DNA from: Flavobacterium coralii
GTDB lineage: Bacteria; Bacteroidota; Bacteroidia; Flavobacteriales; Flavobacteriaceae
DNA: 64,000 nucleotides
Assembly: GCF_019891545.1 (NCBI RefSeq)
Contig: NZ_JAHDIU010000003.1
Span: 124,001-188,000, forward strand
Direction: 5' to 3'
Part shown: piece by piece, positions 29,081 through 38,825 of the stretch
How the letters are laid out: every line of letters starts with the position of its first letter
How positions within the stretch are numbered: the first letter of the stretch is position 1
Position numbers and translations under genes: made by a program
The notes under the pieces: generated by a model
What the model was told of the DNA's origin: nothing
Seen by the model: the letters and a program-made list of their open reading frames with translations, nothing else
Database searches by the model: none

Positions 29081-30361
29081 TTAAAGGTCATACTGTTTTA
29101 TTTTCCTGTATAATGTCCTTTCGCTTATGCCAAGTTCATCGGCTGCTGCCTTTCGCTTGCCTTTATTTCGCTCTAATGCTTTTTTAATCAGTTCCACTTC
29201 TTTTTCATCAAGGCGCAGTGTTTCTTCTTCCTCAACTGTTTCTGCAAAAAGGTAATTACCGTCATCATCATCTTCGTCATGGTGCTCTACTATAGGCTCG
29301 GGCCTGCTTACATGCTGCGAAGGCAATATATCATTACGCGACATTTCTTCAAATATCCTGCCGTCTTCCTGCGGAGTGCCATAAATACGCTGAATCAGAT
29401 TTTTATTAGATTCCTGCACTTTAGCACCGTTTCCGTTTTGCATCAGCTCCATTGTCAGCTTCTTAAGGTCGTTAAGGTCGCTGCGCATATCAAACAATAC
29501 CTTATATAGTATCTCCCTTTCATTGCTGAAGTCGCTTTCCGGTTTTTTGTCCCTCACCACTGCTGGCAGGTTGGTGCCGGCTTCAGGAAGGTAACCTCTT
29601 AACGTGTTGCCTGTAATGTTGCGGTTTGTTTCCAGTACAGATATTTGTTCTGCAATGTTTCGTAGCTGACGTATGTTACCGCTCCAACGGTACTTCAGCA
29701 AAAGCTGCACCGCGTCATCCTCCAGCCTTATAGGCGGCATTTTATATTTCTGAGCAAAATCTGCCGAAAATTTCCTGAATAGGAGGTGTATATCATCTTT
29801 ACGCTCACGAAGCGGCGGTAGCGATATCTCTACAGTGCTGAGGCGGTAGTAAAGGTCTTCCCTGAATTTCCCCTTTTCTATAGCCTCCATCATATTAACG
29901 TTGGTGGCTGCCACAATGCGTACATTGGTTTTTTGTACCTGGCTGGAGCCTACTTTAATAAATTCGCCATTTTCCAGCACGCGCAGCAGGCGCACCTGTG
30001 TAGTAAGCGGCAGTTCGCCCACTTCATCCAAAAAAATGGTACCGCCATCTGCAACCTCAAAATAACCCTCGCGGGTAGATGTTGCCCCGGTAAAGGCACC
30101 TTTTTCGTGCCCGAAAAGCTCACTGTCAATAGTACCCTCAGGTATGGCACCACAGTTTACCGCTATATATTTGCCGTGCTTGCGGTGCGAAAGGGCGTGT
30201 ATAATTTTCGGGATGCTTTCCTTACCCACACCGCTTTCTCCGGTAACCAGTACCGAAATATCGGTAGGGGCTACCTGCATGGCTTTTTCAAGCGCACGGT
30301 TAAGGCGCGGGTCGTTCCCTATAATTTCAAATCGTTGTTTTATGGCTTGTACGCTTTCCAT
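29081..30361 (-). CDS. Sigma54-type AAA+ transcriptional activator without a receiver domain
   Basis: A 426-residue protein: AAA+ sigma54-interaction domain from residue ~15 with Walker A GESGVGKES (41-49), the sigma54-contact loop GAFTGA (88-93), Walker B FLDEVGELP, and the R-finger region REDLYYRLS; an acidic linker (about 345-375); and a Fis-type HTH at the end (RKAAADELGISERTLYRKI). There is no N-terminal receiver, GAF or PAS domain, so its activity must be set by other means. It lies 37 nt after miaB and 7 nt before lptE. Its targets are unknown. Confidence 0.9.
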   Translation of the reverse strand: MESVQAIKQRFEIIGNDPRLNRALEKAMQVAPTDISVLVTGESGVGKESIPKIIHALSHRKHGKYIAVNCGAIPEGTIDSELFGHEKGAFTGATSTREGYFEVADGGTIFLDEVGELPLTTQVRLLRVLENGEFIKVGSSQVQKTNVRIVAATNVNMMEAIEKGKFREDLYYRLSTVEISLPPLRERKDDIHLLFRKFSADFAQKYKMPPIRLEDDAVQLLLKYRWSGNIRQLRNIAEQISVLETNRNITGNTLRGYLPEAGTNLPAVVRDKKPESDFSNEREILYKVLFDMRSDLNDLKKLTMELMQNGNGAKVQESNKNLIQRIYGTPQEDGRIFEEMSRNDILPSQHVSRPEPIVEHHDEDDDDGNYLFAETVEEEETLRLDEKEVELIKKALERNKGKRKAAADELGISERTLYRKIKQYDL

Positions 30362-30398
30362 AAGCCCTATCTCCCTGAGGAGACATTTTATTTAGTAA

Positions 30399-31901
30399 TT
30401 ATTGATTTATTGTTTGAAAGCCCTCTGCATTTTCACCTTTTGGGTTTAGTGGACTGGTCATTATTTCACTATAGCCAACAGCCTCACCAATAAGTGTTGC
30501 CGAAGTGCACTCGGTAATTTTTACATTTACAAAGTCGCCCGGCTTGTAATCGCCCTTAGGGAATACAACCGTAGTGTTTTGCGAGTTGCGCCCGCTCCAG
30601 TGTGCATCGCTGCGTTTTGATGGTTTTTCTATCAGTACTTCAACGGTTTGGCCTACAAAACGCCTGGTGCGCTCCCATGCCATTTTTTGTTGCAGGTTTA
30701 TTATTTCGGTTAGCCTGCGGTTCTTAACCTCCGTTGGTACATCATCTTCAAGTTTTCGTGCGGCAAGTGTACCGGGGCGTTCAGAATAGGCAAACATAAA
30801 CCCGAAGTCATATTTGCAATGCTCCATCAGGCTTAGTGTGTCTTGGTGGTCTTCTTCGGTTTCGGTAGGGAAGCCCGCTATCATGTCCTGCGATAGTGAA
30901 ATGTCAGGTATAATGCGGTAAATGTTATCCACCAGCTCCATATATTCCTCGCGGGTGTGCTGGCGGTTCATGGCCTGCAATATCCTTGTACTGCCGCTTT
31001 GTACCGGCAGGTGAATGTACTTACATATATTATGGTGCTTTGCCATAACCTCTATTACTTCAAGGTGCATATCCTGCGGGTTAGAGGTACTGAAACGGAA
31101 ACGCATTTTAGGGAAGGCAGTAGCCACCATATCCAGTAGCTGAGCAAAGCCCACAGCAGTAGCCTTTTGCATTTCGCTGGCCTTGTCATAATCTTTTTTA
31201 AGCCCGCCGCCATACCACAGGTAGCTGTCCACATTCTGCCCCAGCAGCGTTATTTCTTTAAAGCCCCTCTGCCACAGGTCGGCTATTTCTTCCATTATAC
31301 TTTGCGGCTCTCGGCTGCGCTCCCGCCCACGGGTAAACGGCACTACACAAAAAGTACACATATTATCGCAACCACGGGTTATAGAAACAAACGCGGTAAC
31401 ACCATTGCTGTTAAGGCGCACAGGCGCTATATCTCCGTAGGTTTCTTCTTTACTGAGGATAACGTTAACCGCTTCGCGGCCTTCATCAACTTCTTTAAGC
31501 AGGTTGGGTATATCTTTATAGGCATCTGGCCCCACAACCATATCTACAATTTTCTCTTCTTCAAGAAACTTGCTTTTAAGGCGTTCTGCCATACAGCCCA
31601 GTACACCCACCTTCATGCCTGGGTTTATTTTTTTGATGCTGTTATACTGGTCCAGCCTTTTCCTTACGGTTTGCTCGGCTTTATCACGAATAGAGCAGGT
31701 ATTAACCAAAACAAGGTCGGCCTCCTCAATATTCTGGGTGGTGTTGTAGCCCTGTTCGGCTAATATAGATGCTACAATTTCACTGTCAGAAAAGTTCATC
31801 TGGCAGCCGTAGCTTTCTATAAAAAGTTTTTTGGTATTTTCTGTTTTCTGCTCTAAAACAAGGCTTTGGCCCTGCTTGCTTTCTTCAATTATCTTTTCCA
31901 T
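30399..31901 (-). CDS. miaB: tRNA-2-methylthio-N6-dimethylallyladenosine synthase MiaB
   Basis: A 500-residue radical-SAM methylthiotransferase that adds a methylthio group to i6A37 of tRNAs reading UNN codons. The N-terminal cluster Cys are C33 (YGCQMN), C69 (NTCSIR) and C103 (LGCMAE); the radical-SAM cluster Cys are C178, C182 and C185 (RGCDNMCTFC). A TRAM domain follows residue ~420 (GQTVEVLIEKPSKRS). The C-terminal ~25 residues beyond the TRAM domain look like a short extension. First gene of the minus-strand operon ending with secG. Confidence 0.96.
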   Translation of the reverse strand: MEKIIEESKQGQSLVLEQKTENTKKLFIESYGCQMNFSDSEIVASILAEQGYNTTQNIEEADLVLVNTCSIRDKAEQTVRKRLDQYNSIKKINPGMKVGVLGCMAERLKSKFLEEEKIVDMVVGPDAYKDIPNLLKEVDEGREAVNVILSKEETYGDIAPVRLNSNGVTAFVSITRGCDNMCTFCVVPFTRGRERSREPQSIMEEIADLWQRGFKEITLLGQNVDSYLWYGGGLKKDYDKASEMQKATAVGFAQLLDMVATAFPKMRFRFSTSNPQDMHLEVIEVMAKHHNICKYIHLPVQSGSTRILQAMNRQHTREEYMELVDNIYRIIPDISLSQDMIAGFPTETEEDHQDTLSLMEHCKYDFGFMFAYSERPGTLAARKLEDDVPTEVKNRRLTEIINLQQKMAWERTRRFVGQTVEVLIEKPSKRSDAHWSGRNSQNTTVVFPKGDYKPGDFVNVKITECTSATLIGEAVGYSEIMTSPLNPKGENAEGFQTINQ

Positions 31902-31933
31902 AAATCACTCGGTAGTGCTTTTTTCTGAATTGG

Positions 31934-31966
31934 CAAAGATACTATTTAATTTGGATTGTATGACAA
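31934..31966 (-). promoter_or_regulatory. Promoter of the miaB operon
   Basis: Read on the minus strand: TTG (plus 31964-31966), 22-nt spacer, TATCTTTG (plus 31941-31934), then about 32 nt to the miaB start. Good match to the TTG/TAnnTTTG arrangement. Confidence 0.65.
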
Positions 31967-31980
31967 GATGACAGATTTGT

Positions 31981-32676
31981 TTATGCGCTTTTAAGGGTTT
32001 TAAGATTAGTGAGCAGGCGTAATATATATAAGGAGATAAACAAAAAGAAAACCATGTTTATGGCAAAAGAGGGTGTTATAAAAATAAAGGCAAGCGCAAA
32101 AGCCAATGCTGTGGCTATAAGGCGGCTTTTATAATCGTACAGAAGTATTTTGCCCCTTTCTGCCCTAACCATTAACAGCGAGACTAAACTTGATACCCCA
32201 ATAAAGAACAGTAAGTCCTGATACGGATTTTCCTGCTGTACTACAGATGTTATAACAAGCCCCGCCGAAATAAGCAATCCTAATAATACCGAAGCGTTAT
32301 CATAATTGACAGTAGGGAGATATTCCCTTGCGTTCTCATAAAAGCTCAGATCGAAATTATCAAATGCTTCGGCGGTCATAAACTGCCCGGTAAGGCATTT
32401 GCGTTTAAGCGTATCAATATATTTATGAGGGAAGCGGTCACGGAAGTCCATATAAATCCCAAGGAAAATATTTTCTGCATCATCCGGTACCGGAATTACC
32501 GATTTATAAAAGTCAAGTTTTATAACAACATGCCTGCAGTTGTCCTGCACCTGTACCAGTACGTGTTCTAAGTGGGCAATTTTTACAAGCAGGTTGCCCG
32601 CATCGTCATAAACCCTTATCCTTCTTGCGTGTGCCCAGTTATAGGGCAGTAGTAATTTTATTTCCATCTGTTTCAT
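31981..32676 (-). CDS. Membrane protein of unknown function
   Basis: A 231-residue protein with a soluble N-terminal half (about 1-130, including NWAHARRIRVYDDAGNLLVKI) and a C-terminal half with four hydrophobic segments (LGLLISAGLVITSVV; LLFFIGVSSLVSLLMV; LIATALAFALAFIFIT; MVFFLFISLYILRLL). No signal peptide and no recognisable catalytic motif. It stands alone between the promoters of miaB and topA. A start at the second Met (32667) is possible. Function unknown. Confidence 0.65.
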   Translation of the reverse strand: MKQMEIKLLLPYNWAHARRIRVYDDAGNLLVKIAHLEHVLVQVQDNCRHVVIKLDFYKSVIPVPDDAENIFLGIYMDFRDRFPHKYIDTLKRKCLTGQFMTAEAFDNFDLSFYENAREYLPTVNYDNASVLLGLLISAGLVITSVVQQENPYQDLLFFIGVSSLVSLLMVRAERGKILLYDYKSRLIATALAFALAFIFITPSFAINMVFFLFISLYILRLLTNLKTLKSA

Positions 32677-32835
32677 AATCAGCTTCTTTTTTTGGATGTC
32701 ATTACAAGATACAAAAAATATTTATTTTACATCAATTTGTAATTTGTAGGTATTTTCAGCGTATAGTTAAGGTTAATCTTTTCCAAAAAACTATGCATTT
32801 AATTGTGCAGAAATCTAATATTTAAAAAATTCGCA

Positions 32836-32843
32836 TACTTTTG
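32836..32843 (+). promoter_or_regulatory. Candidate -7 promoter box of topA
   Basis: TACTTTTG fits TAnnTTTG and lies 18 nt before the topA ATG. It overlaps a TTG (32841) that would otherwise extend the reading frame, which argues for the downstream ATG. No clear -33 TTG at the preferred spacing. Confidence 0.5.
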
Positions 32844-32861
32844 CGCTCAAACAAATGTATG

Positions 32862-35381
32862 ATGGCAAAGAATTTAGTGATTGTTGAGTCGCCTGCAAAG
32901 GCAAAAACCATAGAAAAATTTTTAGGGAAAGATTATCAGGTAGAGTCAAGCTACGGACACATTGCCGACCTTCCGTCTAAGGAAATAGGTGTGGATGTAG
33001 AGAATGGCTTTAAACCTAAGTATGAAGTTTCTCCTGATAAGAAGGCTTTGGTTAAAAAACTCAGGGATCTTTCTAAAAATGCCGAAACGGTTTGGCTGGC
33101 AAGTGATGAAGACCGCGAGGGTGAGGCTATTGCATGGCACCTTGCGGAAGAGCTGAAGCTGGACAGGGATAAAACCAAACGCATTGTTTTTCATGAAATT
33201 ACTAAAACCGCCATACAAAAAGCCATACAAACCCCACGCAATATAAACTATGACCTTGTTAATGCACAGCAGGCACGCCGGGTGCTCGACAGGCTTGTAG
33301 GGTATGAGCTCTCTCCGGTTTTGTGGAAAAAAGTAAAGAGCGGGCTTTCGGCAGGCAGGGTGCAATCGGTATCGGTTCGCCTTATAGTAGAGCGCGAACG
33401 CGACATCCAGCATTTTAAACCGGAAGCTACCTATAATATTAATGCTGAATTCAGCAATGAAGCCGGAAAGACATTCAAGGCGAAGCTGCCAAAAAGTTTT
33501 TCTACTAAAGAAGAGGCTAAAGATTTCCTGAATAAAAATATTGGTTCTATATATAAGGTGTCAGACCTTGAGACAAAGCCGGCAAAAAAATCGCCTGCCG
33601 CACCATTTACAACATCTACGTTACAGCAGGAGGCGGCGCGTAAACTGTACCTGCCCGTTGGTGTTACCATGATGCTGGCGCAGAGGCTGTATGAGGCGGG
33701 ACTTATTACCTATATGAGGACAGACAGCGTAAACCTATCGCAGGAGGCTATGGCTGCTGCCGAAGATGAAATAACAAGGTCTTACGGTAAAGAGTTCAGC
33801 AAGCCGCGCAACTATGCAACCAAAAGCAAAGGTGCACAGGAAGCGCACGAAGCCATTCGCCCAACAGATATGACCCGCCACACGGTTAATGTTGACCGTG
33901 ACCAGGCAAGGCTTTATGACCTTATATGGAAACGAACGGTAGCCTCACAAATGAGTGATGCCCAATTAGAGCGTACTAATGTAAAGATAGAAGCAAACAA
34001 CCATAACGAAATATTTACAGCATCGGGCGAGGTGCTTAAATTTGAGGGCTTTCTTAAAGTATATCTTGAAGGCCATGATGATGAGGATACAGAGCAGGAA
34101 GGCATGCTGCCTGCACTAAGGGTAAACGAAAAGCTTTTGGCAAACGGTATTACCGCTACAGAGCGCTTTAGCCGTCCGCCTGCACGATACACCGAAGCAT
34201 CATTGGTTAAAAAGCTGGAAGAGCTTGGCATTGGCCGCCCGTCAACATATGCACCAACCATTTCTACCATTATCAGCAGGAACTATGTAGAGAAAGGAAG
34301 CTTTGAGGGCCAGGAGCGTAATTATACACAACTGGCACTAAAAGGCAACGAAGTAAAAGAAGAAATGCTTACAGAAAATGTAGGCTCTGATAAAGGTAAG
34401 CTTGTGCCTACTGACATCGGTATTATTGTGAATGATTTTCTTGTAAATCATTTTGATACCATACTCGATTATAATTTCACAGCTAAGGTTGAGCAGGATT
34501 TTGACGAAATAGCTTCGGGTAATGAAGACTGGACCAAAATGATGGAGGATTTTTACAGTCATTTCCATCCAACCGTAAAAGATGTAGAGAAGAATGCCGA
34601 CAGGGAATCGGGCGAAAGAATACTTGGTGCTGACCCTAAAACCGGTAAACCTGTAAGTGTGCGTTTGGGCAAGTTCGGGCCAATGGCTCAAATTGGTGAT
34701 GCCGAAGATGAAGAAAAGCAATTCGCAAGCCTGCTGCCTGAGCAGAATATTGGTACTATTACCCTTGATGAAGCACTTGGCCTTTTTATGCTGCCTAAAA
34801 CTTTAGGCGATTATAAAGGAGAAGAGGTAGAGGTTAACAATGGCCGCTTTGGCCCATACGTAAGATTTGGCAAAACATTTATATCATTACCAAAAGGCGA
34901 AGACCCGCTTGATGTTACTTTTGAAAGGGCTAAGGAACTGATTGCTGAAAAAGAACAGGCCGACGCACCAATAGGTACTTATAAAGGTGAACCGGTGCAA
35001 AAAGGAGTGGGGCGTTTCGGCCCATTTATAAAATGGGACGGCATGTTTATCAATGTCAATAAAAAATATAATTTCGACAGGTTAACGCAGTCGGATATTA
35101 ATGAGCTGATAGAAGATAAGCTGCAAAAGGAGCGTGACAAGGTTATCCATAACTGGGAAGAAGAAGGCATACGTGTAGAAAAAGCACGCTGGGGCCGCTC
35201 GGTTATATTAAAGGGTAAAACCAAAATAGAGCTTAATAAAGATGTAGATGCCACAAAGCTTACCCTTGATAAGGTAAAGGCCCTGATAGAAGAAAAAGCA
35301 CCAGCAAAGAAAACGGCAGCCAAAAAAGCAACTGCCACGAAAAAAACGGCATCTAAAAAAGTTTCAGCAAAAAAGAAATAA
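32862..35381 (+). CDS. topA: DNA topoisomerase I
   Basis: An 839-residue type IA topoisomerase that relaxes negative supercoils. TOPRIM domain with NLVIVESPAKAKTIEKFLG and SDEDREGEAIAWHL; the active-site Tyr is in GLITYMRTDSVNLS; several C-terminal topoisomerase-C repeats (LGKFGPMAQIG; NGRFGPYVRFGK; VGRFGPFIKWDG) and a Lys/Ala-rich tail (AKKTAAKKATATKK). The start is the second of two adjacent ATG codons (32859/32862); either is possible. Followed 4 nt later by the arginase-fold gene. Confidence 0.96.
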   Translation: MAKNLVIVESPAKAKTIEKFLGKDYQVESSYGHIADLPSKEIGVDVENGFKPKYEVSPDKKALVKKLRDLSKNAETVWLASDEDREGEAIAWHLAEELKLDRDKTKRIVFHEITKTAIQKAIQTPRNINYDLVNAQQARRVLDRLVGYELSPVLWKKVKSGLSAGRVQSVSVRLIVERERDIQHFKPEATYNINAEFSNEAGKTFKAKLPKSFSTKEEAKDFLNKNIGSIYKVSDLETKPAKKSPAAPFTTSTLQQEAARKLYLPVGVTMMLAQRLYEAGLITYMRTDSVNLSQEAMAAAEDEITRSYGKEFSKPRNYATKSKGAQEAHEAIRPTDMTRHTVNVDRDQARLYDLIWKRTVASQMSDAQLERTNVKIEANNHNEIFTASGEVLKFEGFLKVYLEGHDDEDTEQEGMLPALRVNEKLLANGITATERFSRPPARYTEASLVKKLEELGIGRPSTYAPTISTIISRNYVEKGSFEGQERNYTQLALKGNEVKEEMLTENVGSDKGKLVPTDIGIIVNDFLVNHFDTILDYNFTAKVEQDFDEIASGNEDWTKMMEDFYSHFHPTVKDVEKNADRESGERILGADPKTGKPVSVRLGKFGPMAQIGDAEDEEKQFASLLPEQNIGTITLDEALGLFMLPKTLGDYKGEEVEVNNGRFGPYVRFGKTFISLPKGEDPLDVTFERAKELIAEKEQADAPIGTYKGEPVQKGVGRFGPFIKWDGMFINVNKKYNFDRLTQSDINELIEDKLQKERDKVIHNWEEEGIRVEKARWGRSVILKGKTKIELNKDVDATKLTLDKVKALIEEKAPAKKTAAKKATATKKTASKKVSAKKK

Positions 35382-35385
35382 AATT

Positions 35386-36537
35386 ATGGCTTTTGAGTTT
35401 TTACAGCCTCTTGATGCCTCGCTGGCAGATTTTATAGAAGGACTATCACCACAATCGCTGGGTAAAAAAGCCCTTTTGCATCTTGAGGGAGATTTTCCAG
35501 ATACAGAAGGTGTTTCGGTGGCCATAATAGGAGTGTTGGAGAACAGGGGCAGGGGAGAAGCGGTACTTCATCCACACCTTAATTATATAAGGAAACAACT
35601 TTACTCATTATTTCCGGGTAACTGGTACACAAAAATTGCCGACCTGGGCAATATAAAACCGGGTGCTTCGTTACAGGATACTTATTATGTGTTAAAAACT
35701 GTAGTTGAGGAACTGATAAAAAACAAAGTTATACCTATAATAATAGGTGGCTCGCAGGATTTAACCTATGCCATTTACCGAGGGTATGACAGGCTGGAGC
35801 AAATGGTTAACCTTGCCGTTATAGACAGCCGGTTCGACTTTGGTAAGGAAAATGAGGCAATAAACGCAGGCTCTTACCTTACACGTATAATTGTAGAAGA
35901 GCCCAACAACCTGTTTAATTACAGCAACGTGGGTTACCAAACCTATTTTAACCCTCAGGAAGAAATAGATTTGATTGAAAAATTGTATTTTGATGCTTAC
36001 CGCCTGGGTGAAGTAAGCGCCAGCCCTGCAATAGCAGAGCCTGTTTTCAGGGATGCCGATATCGTAAGTGTTGATATGGGGGCTGTTAAGTCAGGAGATT
36101 CAGGCAAAATTGTTAATTTTTTGCCAAATGGTTTTAATGGCAAAGAAATTTGTACATTAGCACGCTACGCAGGGATTAGCGATAAGGTAACATCTTTCGG
36201 GGTTTTTAATCATGATGATACGAAACAGGAAGCAGTACTTATTGCACAGGTGATATGGTATTTTATAGAAGGTGTAAATTACAGGAGTAACGAATATCCG
36301 TTCAATACTAAAGATACCTACCTTAAATATATAGTACCTGCGGAAGACGAAGAACTGGTGTTTTACAAAAGCGATAAAACAGACAGGTGGTGGATAGAAG
36401 TGCCCGTTGTGGCAGGTGTAGATAATAAATTAAAGCGTAACACGTTATTACCATGTACGTATGATGATTATATAGGCGCATGTAATAACACTTTTCCTGA
36501 AAGATTGTGGAAAGCTCAAAGAAAAAACATTATTTAA
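35386..36537 (+). CDS. Arginase/formimidoylglutamase-fold protein with lost metal ligands
   Basis: A 383-residue member of the ureohydrolase superfamily (arginase, agmatinase, formimidoylglutamase). The fold motifs can be aligned but the Mn2+ ligands are missing: GGSQ at 121-124 replaces GGDH (His lost), DSRFD at 147-151 replaces DAHxD (His lost to Arg), and SVDMGAVKSG at 229 replaces SxDxDxxDP (second Asp lost). It is therefore probably not a hydrolase. It lies 4 nt after topA and 149 nt before gldK. A structural or regulatory role is conjecture. Confidence 0.8.
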   Translation: MAFEFLQPLDASLADFIEGLSPQSLGKKALLHLEGDFPDTEGVSVAIIGVLENRGRGEAVLHPHLNYIRKQLYSLFPGNWYTKIADLGNIKPGASLQDTYYVLKTVVEELIKNKVIPIIIGGSQDLTYAIYRGYDRLEQMVNLAVIDSRFDFGKENEAINAGSYLTRIIVEEPNNLFNYSNVGYQTYFNPQEEIDLIEKLYFDAYRLGEVSASPAIAEPVFRDADIVSVDMGAVKSGDSGKIVNFLPNGFNGKEICTLARYAGISDKVTSFGVFNHDDTKQEAVLIAQVIWYFIEGVNYRSNEYPFNTKDTYLKYIVPAEDEELVFYKSDKTDRWWIEVPVVAGVDNKLKRNTLLPCTYDDYIGACNNTFPERLWKAQRKNII

Positions 36538-36686
36538 TCTTTTTGTTATAATTAGTGGTTGTATTCCTTTTACTATTTAAATCTTTATCTTGTGTTGAGG
36601 TTTTTTTAATAAAAAAATTGTTTTTTTAAAAATAAATAAATAGGTTTACGCCCTTAAAAATAGAATTACATTAATAACCCAAATTT

Positions 36687-38072
36687 ATGAAGAAGTTCAT
36701 TGCATTAACAGCAACTTTATCATTATTAATCAGCTGTGGTTCCAGTGACCGGGGGGAGCTGGTAGGTGTTAGAGGAAAAAACTGGAGGCCAGAGCAACCG
36801 TATGGTATGACCTTAGTTCCGGGCGGCGCTTACATTATGGGTAAATCTGACGACGATTTAGCTAATGTGCAGGATGCTCCTACTAAGACTGTAACTGTGC
36901 GTTCTTTTTATATGGACGAAACAGAAATTACAAACAGCGAATACCGCCAGTTTGTAGAATGGGTTAAAGACTCTATTATCAGGACAAGGCTTGCAATCCT
37001 TGCGGATGAAATGGGAATGAAACCCGGAGGTGAAGGCGGAATAGGTGAATATGCCTTTTTAGATCAGGTTGCAGAAGGTGAAGAGCAGTCTCCATACGAT
37101 AAATATATGTATGAGAATTACTATAGTATAGGTATGGATCCTAACGACCCTTATGTTGGCAGGAAGCTAAACCATGATGTTGACCTTATCGATGATCCGC
37201 AGGAATACCCGGATGAATATTATGTTGAGGTAATGGACTCAATGTACCTGCCTGCGTCAGAATCTTATAACGGTTTAAGGACTGTGGATGTTTCTAAGCT
37301 TAAGTTCAGGTATTCATGGATGGATATCGATGCTGCTGCAAAAGATAAATCTAAAAATACAAGGAGCAAGAGGAGTAAGTATATGAAGCACGAGCAGGTT
37401 GAGGTTTATCCTGATACTACTGTGTGGATAAAAGACTTCTCATACTCATATAACGAACCAATGCACAATGACTATTTCTGGCATGATGCGTATGGAGAAT
37501 ATCCTGTAGTGGGTGTTACCTGGGGTCAGGCTAAAGCGTTCTGTGCCTGGAGGACATTATACAAAAATGCTTACCAGAAAAGCAAAGGAAGGCAGTATGT
37601 AAACTCTTTCCGTTTACCAACTGAGGCCGAATGGGAGTATGCTGCAAGGGGCGGATTACAATCTGCTACTTATCCTTGGGGTGGTCCTTATGCTAAAAAC
37701 GACAGGGGTTGTTTCCTTGCTAACTTTAAGCCAAACAGGGGTGACTATGCTGCCGACGGTGCGCTTTATACTGTTGAAGCCAAATCTTTCGATCCTAACG
37801 AATTTAACCTGTACAATATGTCAGGTAACGTAGCGGAGTGGACAGATTCATCATATGATGCAGCTTCTTACGAATATGTATCTACTATGAACCCTAATGC
37901 TCCGGATCCTTCAAACAAACGTAAGGTTACACGTGGCGGTTCATGGAAAGATGTGGCTTACTTCCTTCAGGTAAGTACAAGGGACTGGGAATATGCCGAC
38001 TCATCAAGGAGTTACATAGGCTTCAGGACTGTTCAGGATTACATGGGTACTCAAAACACAGGTAATCAATAA
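36687..38072 (+). CDS. gldK: Gliding motility/T9SS lipoprotein GldK
   Basis: A 461-residue lipoprotein (lipobox LLISC, Cys17) with a formylglycine-generating-enzyme (FGE-sulfatase) fold: GMTLVPGGAYIMGKSDDDL, FYMDETEITNSEYRQFV, FRLPTEAEWEYAARGG, YNMSGNVAEWTDSSY and VTRGGSWKDVAYFLQ. GldK forms with GldN the periplasmic ring of the type IX secretion system attached to the outer membrane. First of gldK-gldL-gldM-gldN in conserved order. The fold is used structurally; no enzymatic role is established. Confidence 0.95.
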   Translation: MKKFIALTATLSLLISCGSSDRGELVGVRGKNWRPEQPYGMTLVPGGAYIMGKSDDDLANVQDAPTKTVTVRSFYMDETEITNSEYRQFVEWVKDSIIRTRLAILADEMGMKPGGEGGIGEYAFLDQVAEGEEQSPYDKYMYENYYSIGMDPNDPYVGRKLNHDVDLIDDPQEYPDEYYVEVMDSMYLPASESYNGLRTVDVSKLKFRYSWMDIDAAAKDKSKNTRSKRSKYMKHEQVEVYPDTTVWIKDFSYSYNEPMHNDYFWHDAYGEYPVVGVTWGQAKAFCAWRTLYKNAYQKSKGRQYVNSFRLPTEAEWEYAARGGLQSATYPWGGPYAKNDRGCFLANFKPNRGDYAADGALYTVEAKSFDPNEFNLYNMSGNVAEWTDSSYDAASYEYVSTMNPNAPDPSNKRKVTRGGSWKDVAYFLQVSTRDWEYADSSRSYIGFRTVQDYMGTQNTGNQ

Positions 38073-38143
38073 TTTTTAACCAACTCTATTTTTTGAATAT
38101 TTAAATTAAATTTAACTTAACTAAAAACTAAAATTATTTCATT

Positions 38144-38776
38144 ATGGCACTACCTAAAAAAGTTATGAATTTTGCCTATGGTATGGGGGCAGCGGTTGTA
38201 ATTATCGGAGCATTATTTAAGCTTATGCACTGGCCAGGTGCTAGTTTGATGCTTATAGTTGGTCTTAGTACTGAAGCTCTTATATTTGGTCTTTCTGCGT
38301 TTGACCCGGTAGAAAAAGAGTTGGACTGGTCGTTGGTTTATCCTGAACTTGCGGGTGGCGATGCTAAGAAAAAAGATGCTAAGAAAGAAAACCCTGCTGA
38401 AGCGCAAGGCCTGCTTTCTCAAAAACTTGACAACCTACTTAAAGAAGCTAAAATTGACGGTGAGCTTATGGCAAGCCTTGGTAACAGCATCAAAAACTTT
38501 GAATCTGCTGCTAAAGGTATATCTCCAACAGTTGACTCTATTGCTTCTCAGAAAAAATACAGCGAAGAAATGTCTATGGCTGCCGCTCAGATGGAGTCTC
38601 TGAACAGCCTTTATAAAGTGCAACTTGAAAGTGCAAGCCGTAATGCTGAAGCTAACAGGGATATTGCAGAAAATGCTGCCAAGCTACAACAGGAAATGGC
38701 TGCTATGACTAAGAACATATCTGCGTTAAACAATGTTTACGGCGGTATGCTTTCTGCAATGGGTAACAGGGCCTAA
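38144..38776 (+). CDS. gldL: T9SS/gliding motor protein GldL
   Basis: A 210-residue inner-membrane protein with two N-terminal membrane helices (about 13-26 and 34-50) and a cytoplasmic coiled-coil tail (about 90-205). The second helix holds the conserved Glu44 in LSTEALIFG, corresponding to the glutamate needed for proton-driven rotation in characterised GldL. GldL forms the pentameric stator around the GldM helices that powers T9SS and gliding. Between gldK and gldM. Confidence 0.96.
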   Translation: MALPKKVMNFAYGMGAAVVIIGALFKLMHWPGASLMLIVGLSTEALIFGLSAFDPVEKELDWSLVYPELAGGDAKKKDAKKENPAEAQGLLSQKLDNLLKEAKIDGELMASLGNSIKNFESAAKGISPTVDSIASQKKYSEEMSMAAAQMESLNSLYKVQLESASRNAEANRDIAENAAKLQQEMAAMTKNISALNNVYGGMLSAMGNRA

Positions 38777-38825
38777 TTAGGTCTTACTTTGACTAACTTT
38801 ATAAAAACAAGAGACTAATTAGAAA

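Noticed and set aside
29933-30493. A 186-residue plus-strand open frame
   Set aside because: Antisense to the sigma54 activator and the end of miaB; no motifs.
31167-31763. A 198-residue plus-strand open frame
   Set aside because: Antisense to miaB, whose Fe-S motifs are intact; low-quality composition and no promoter.
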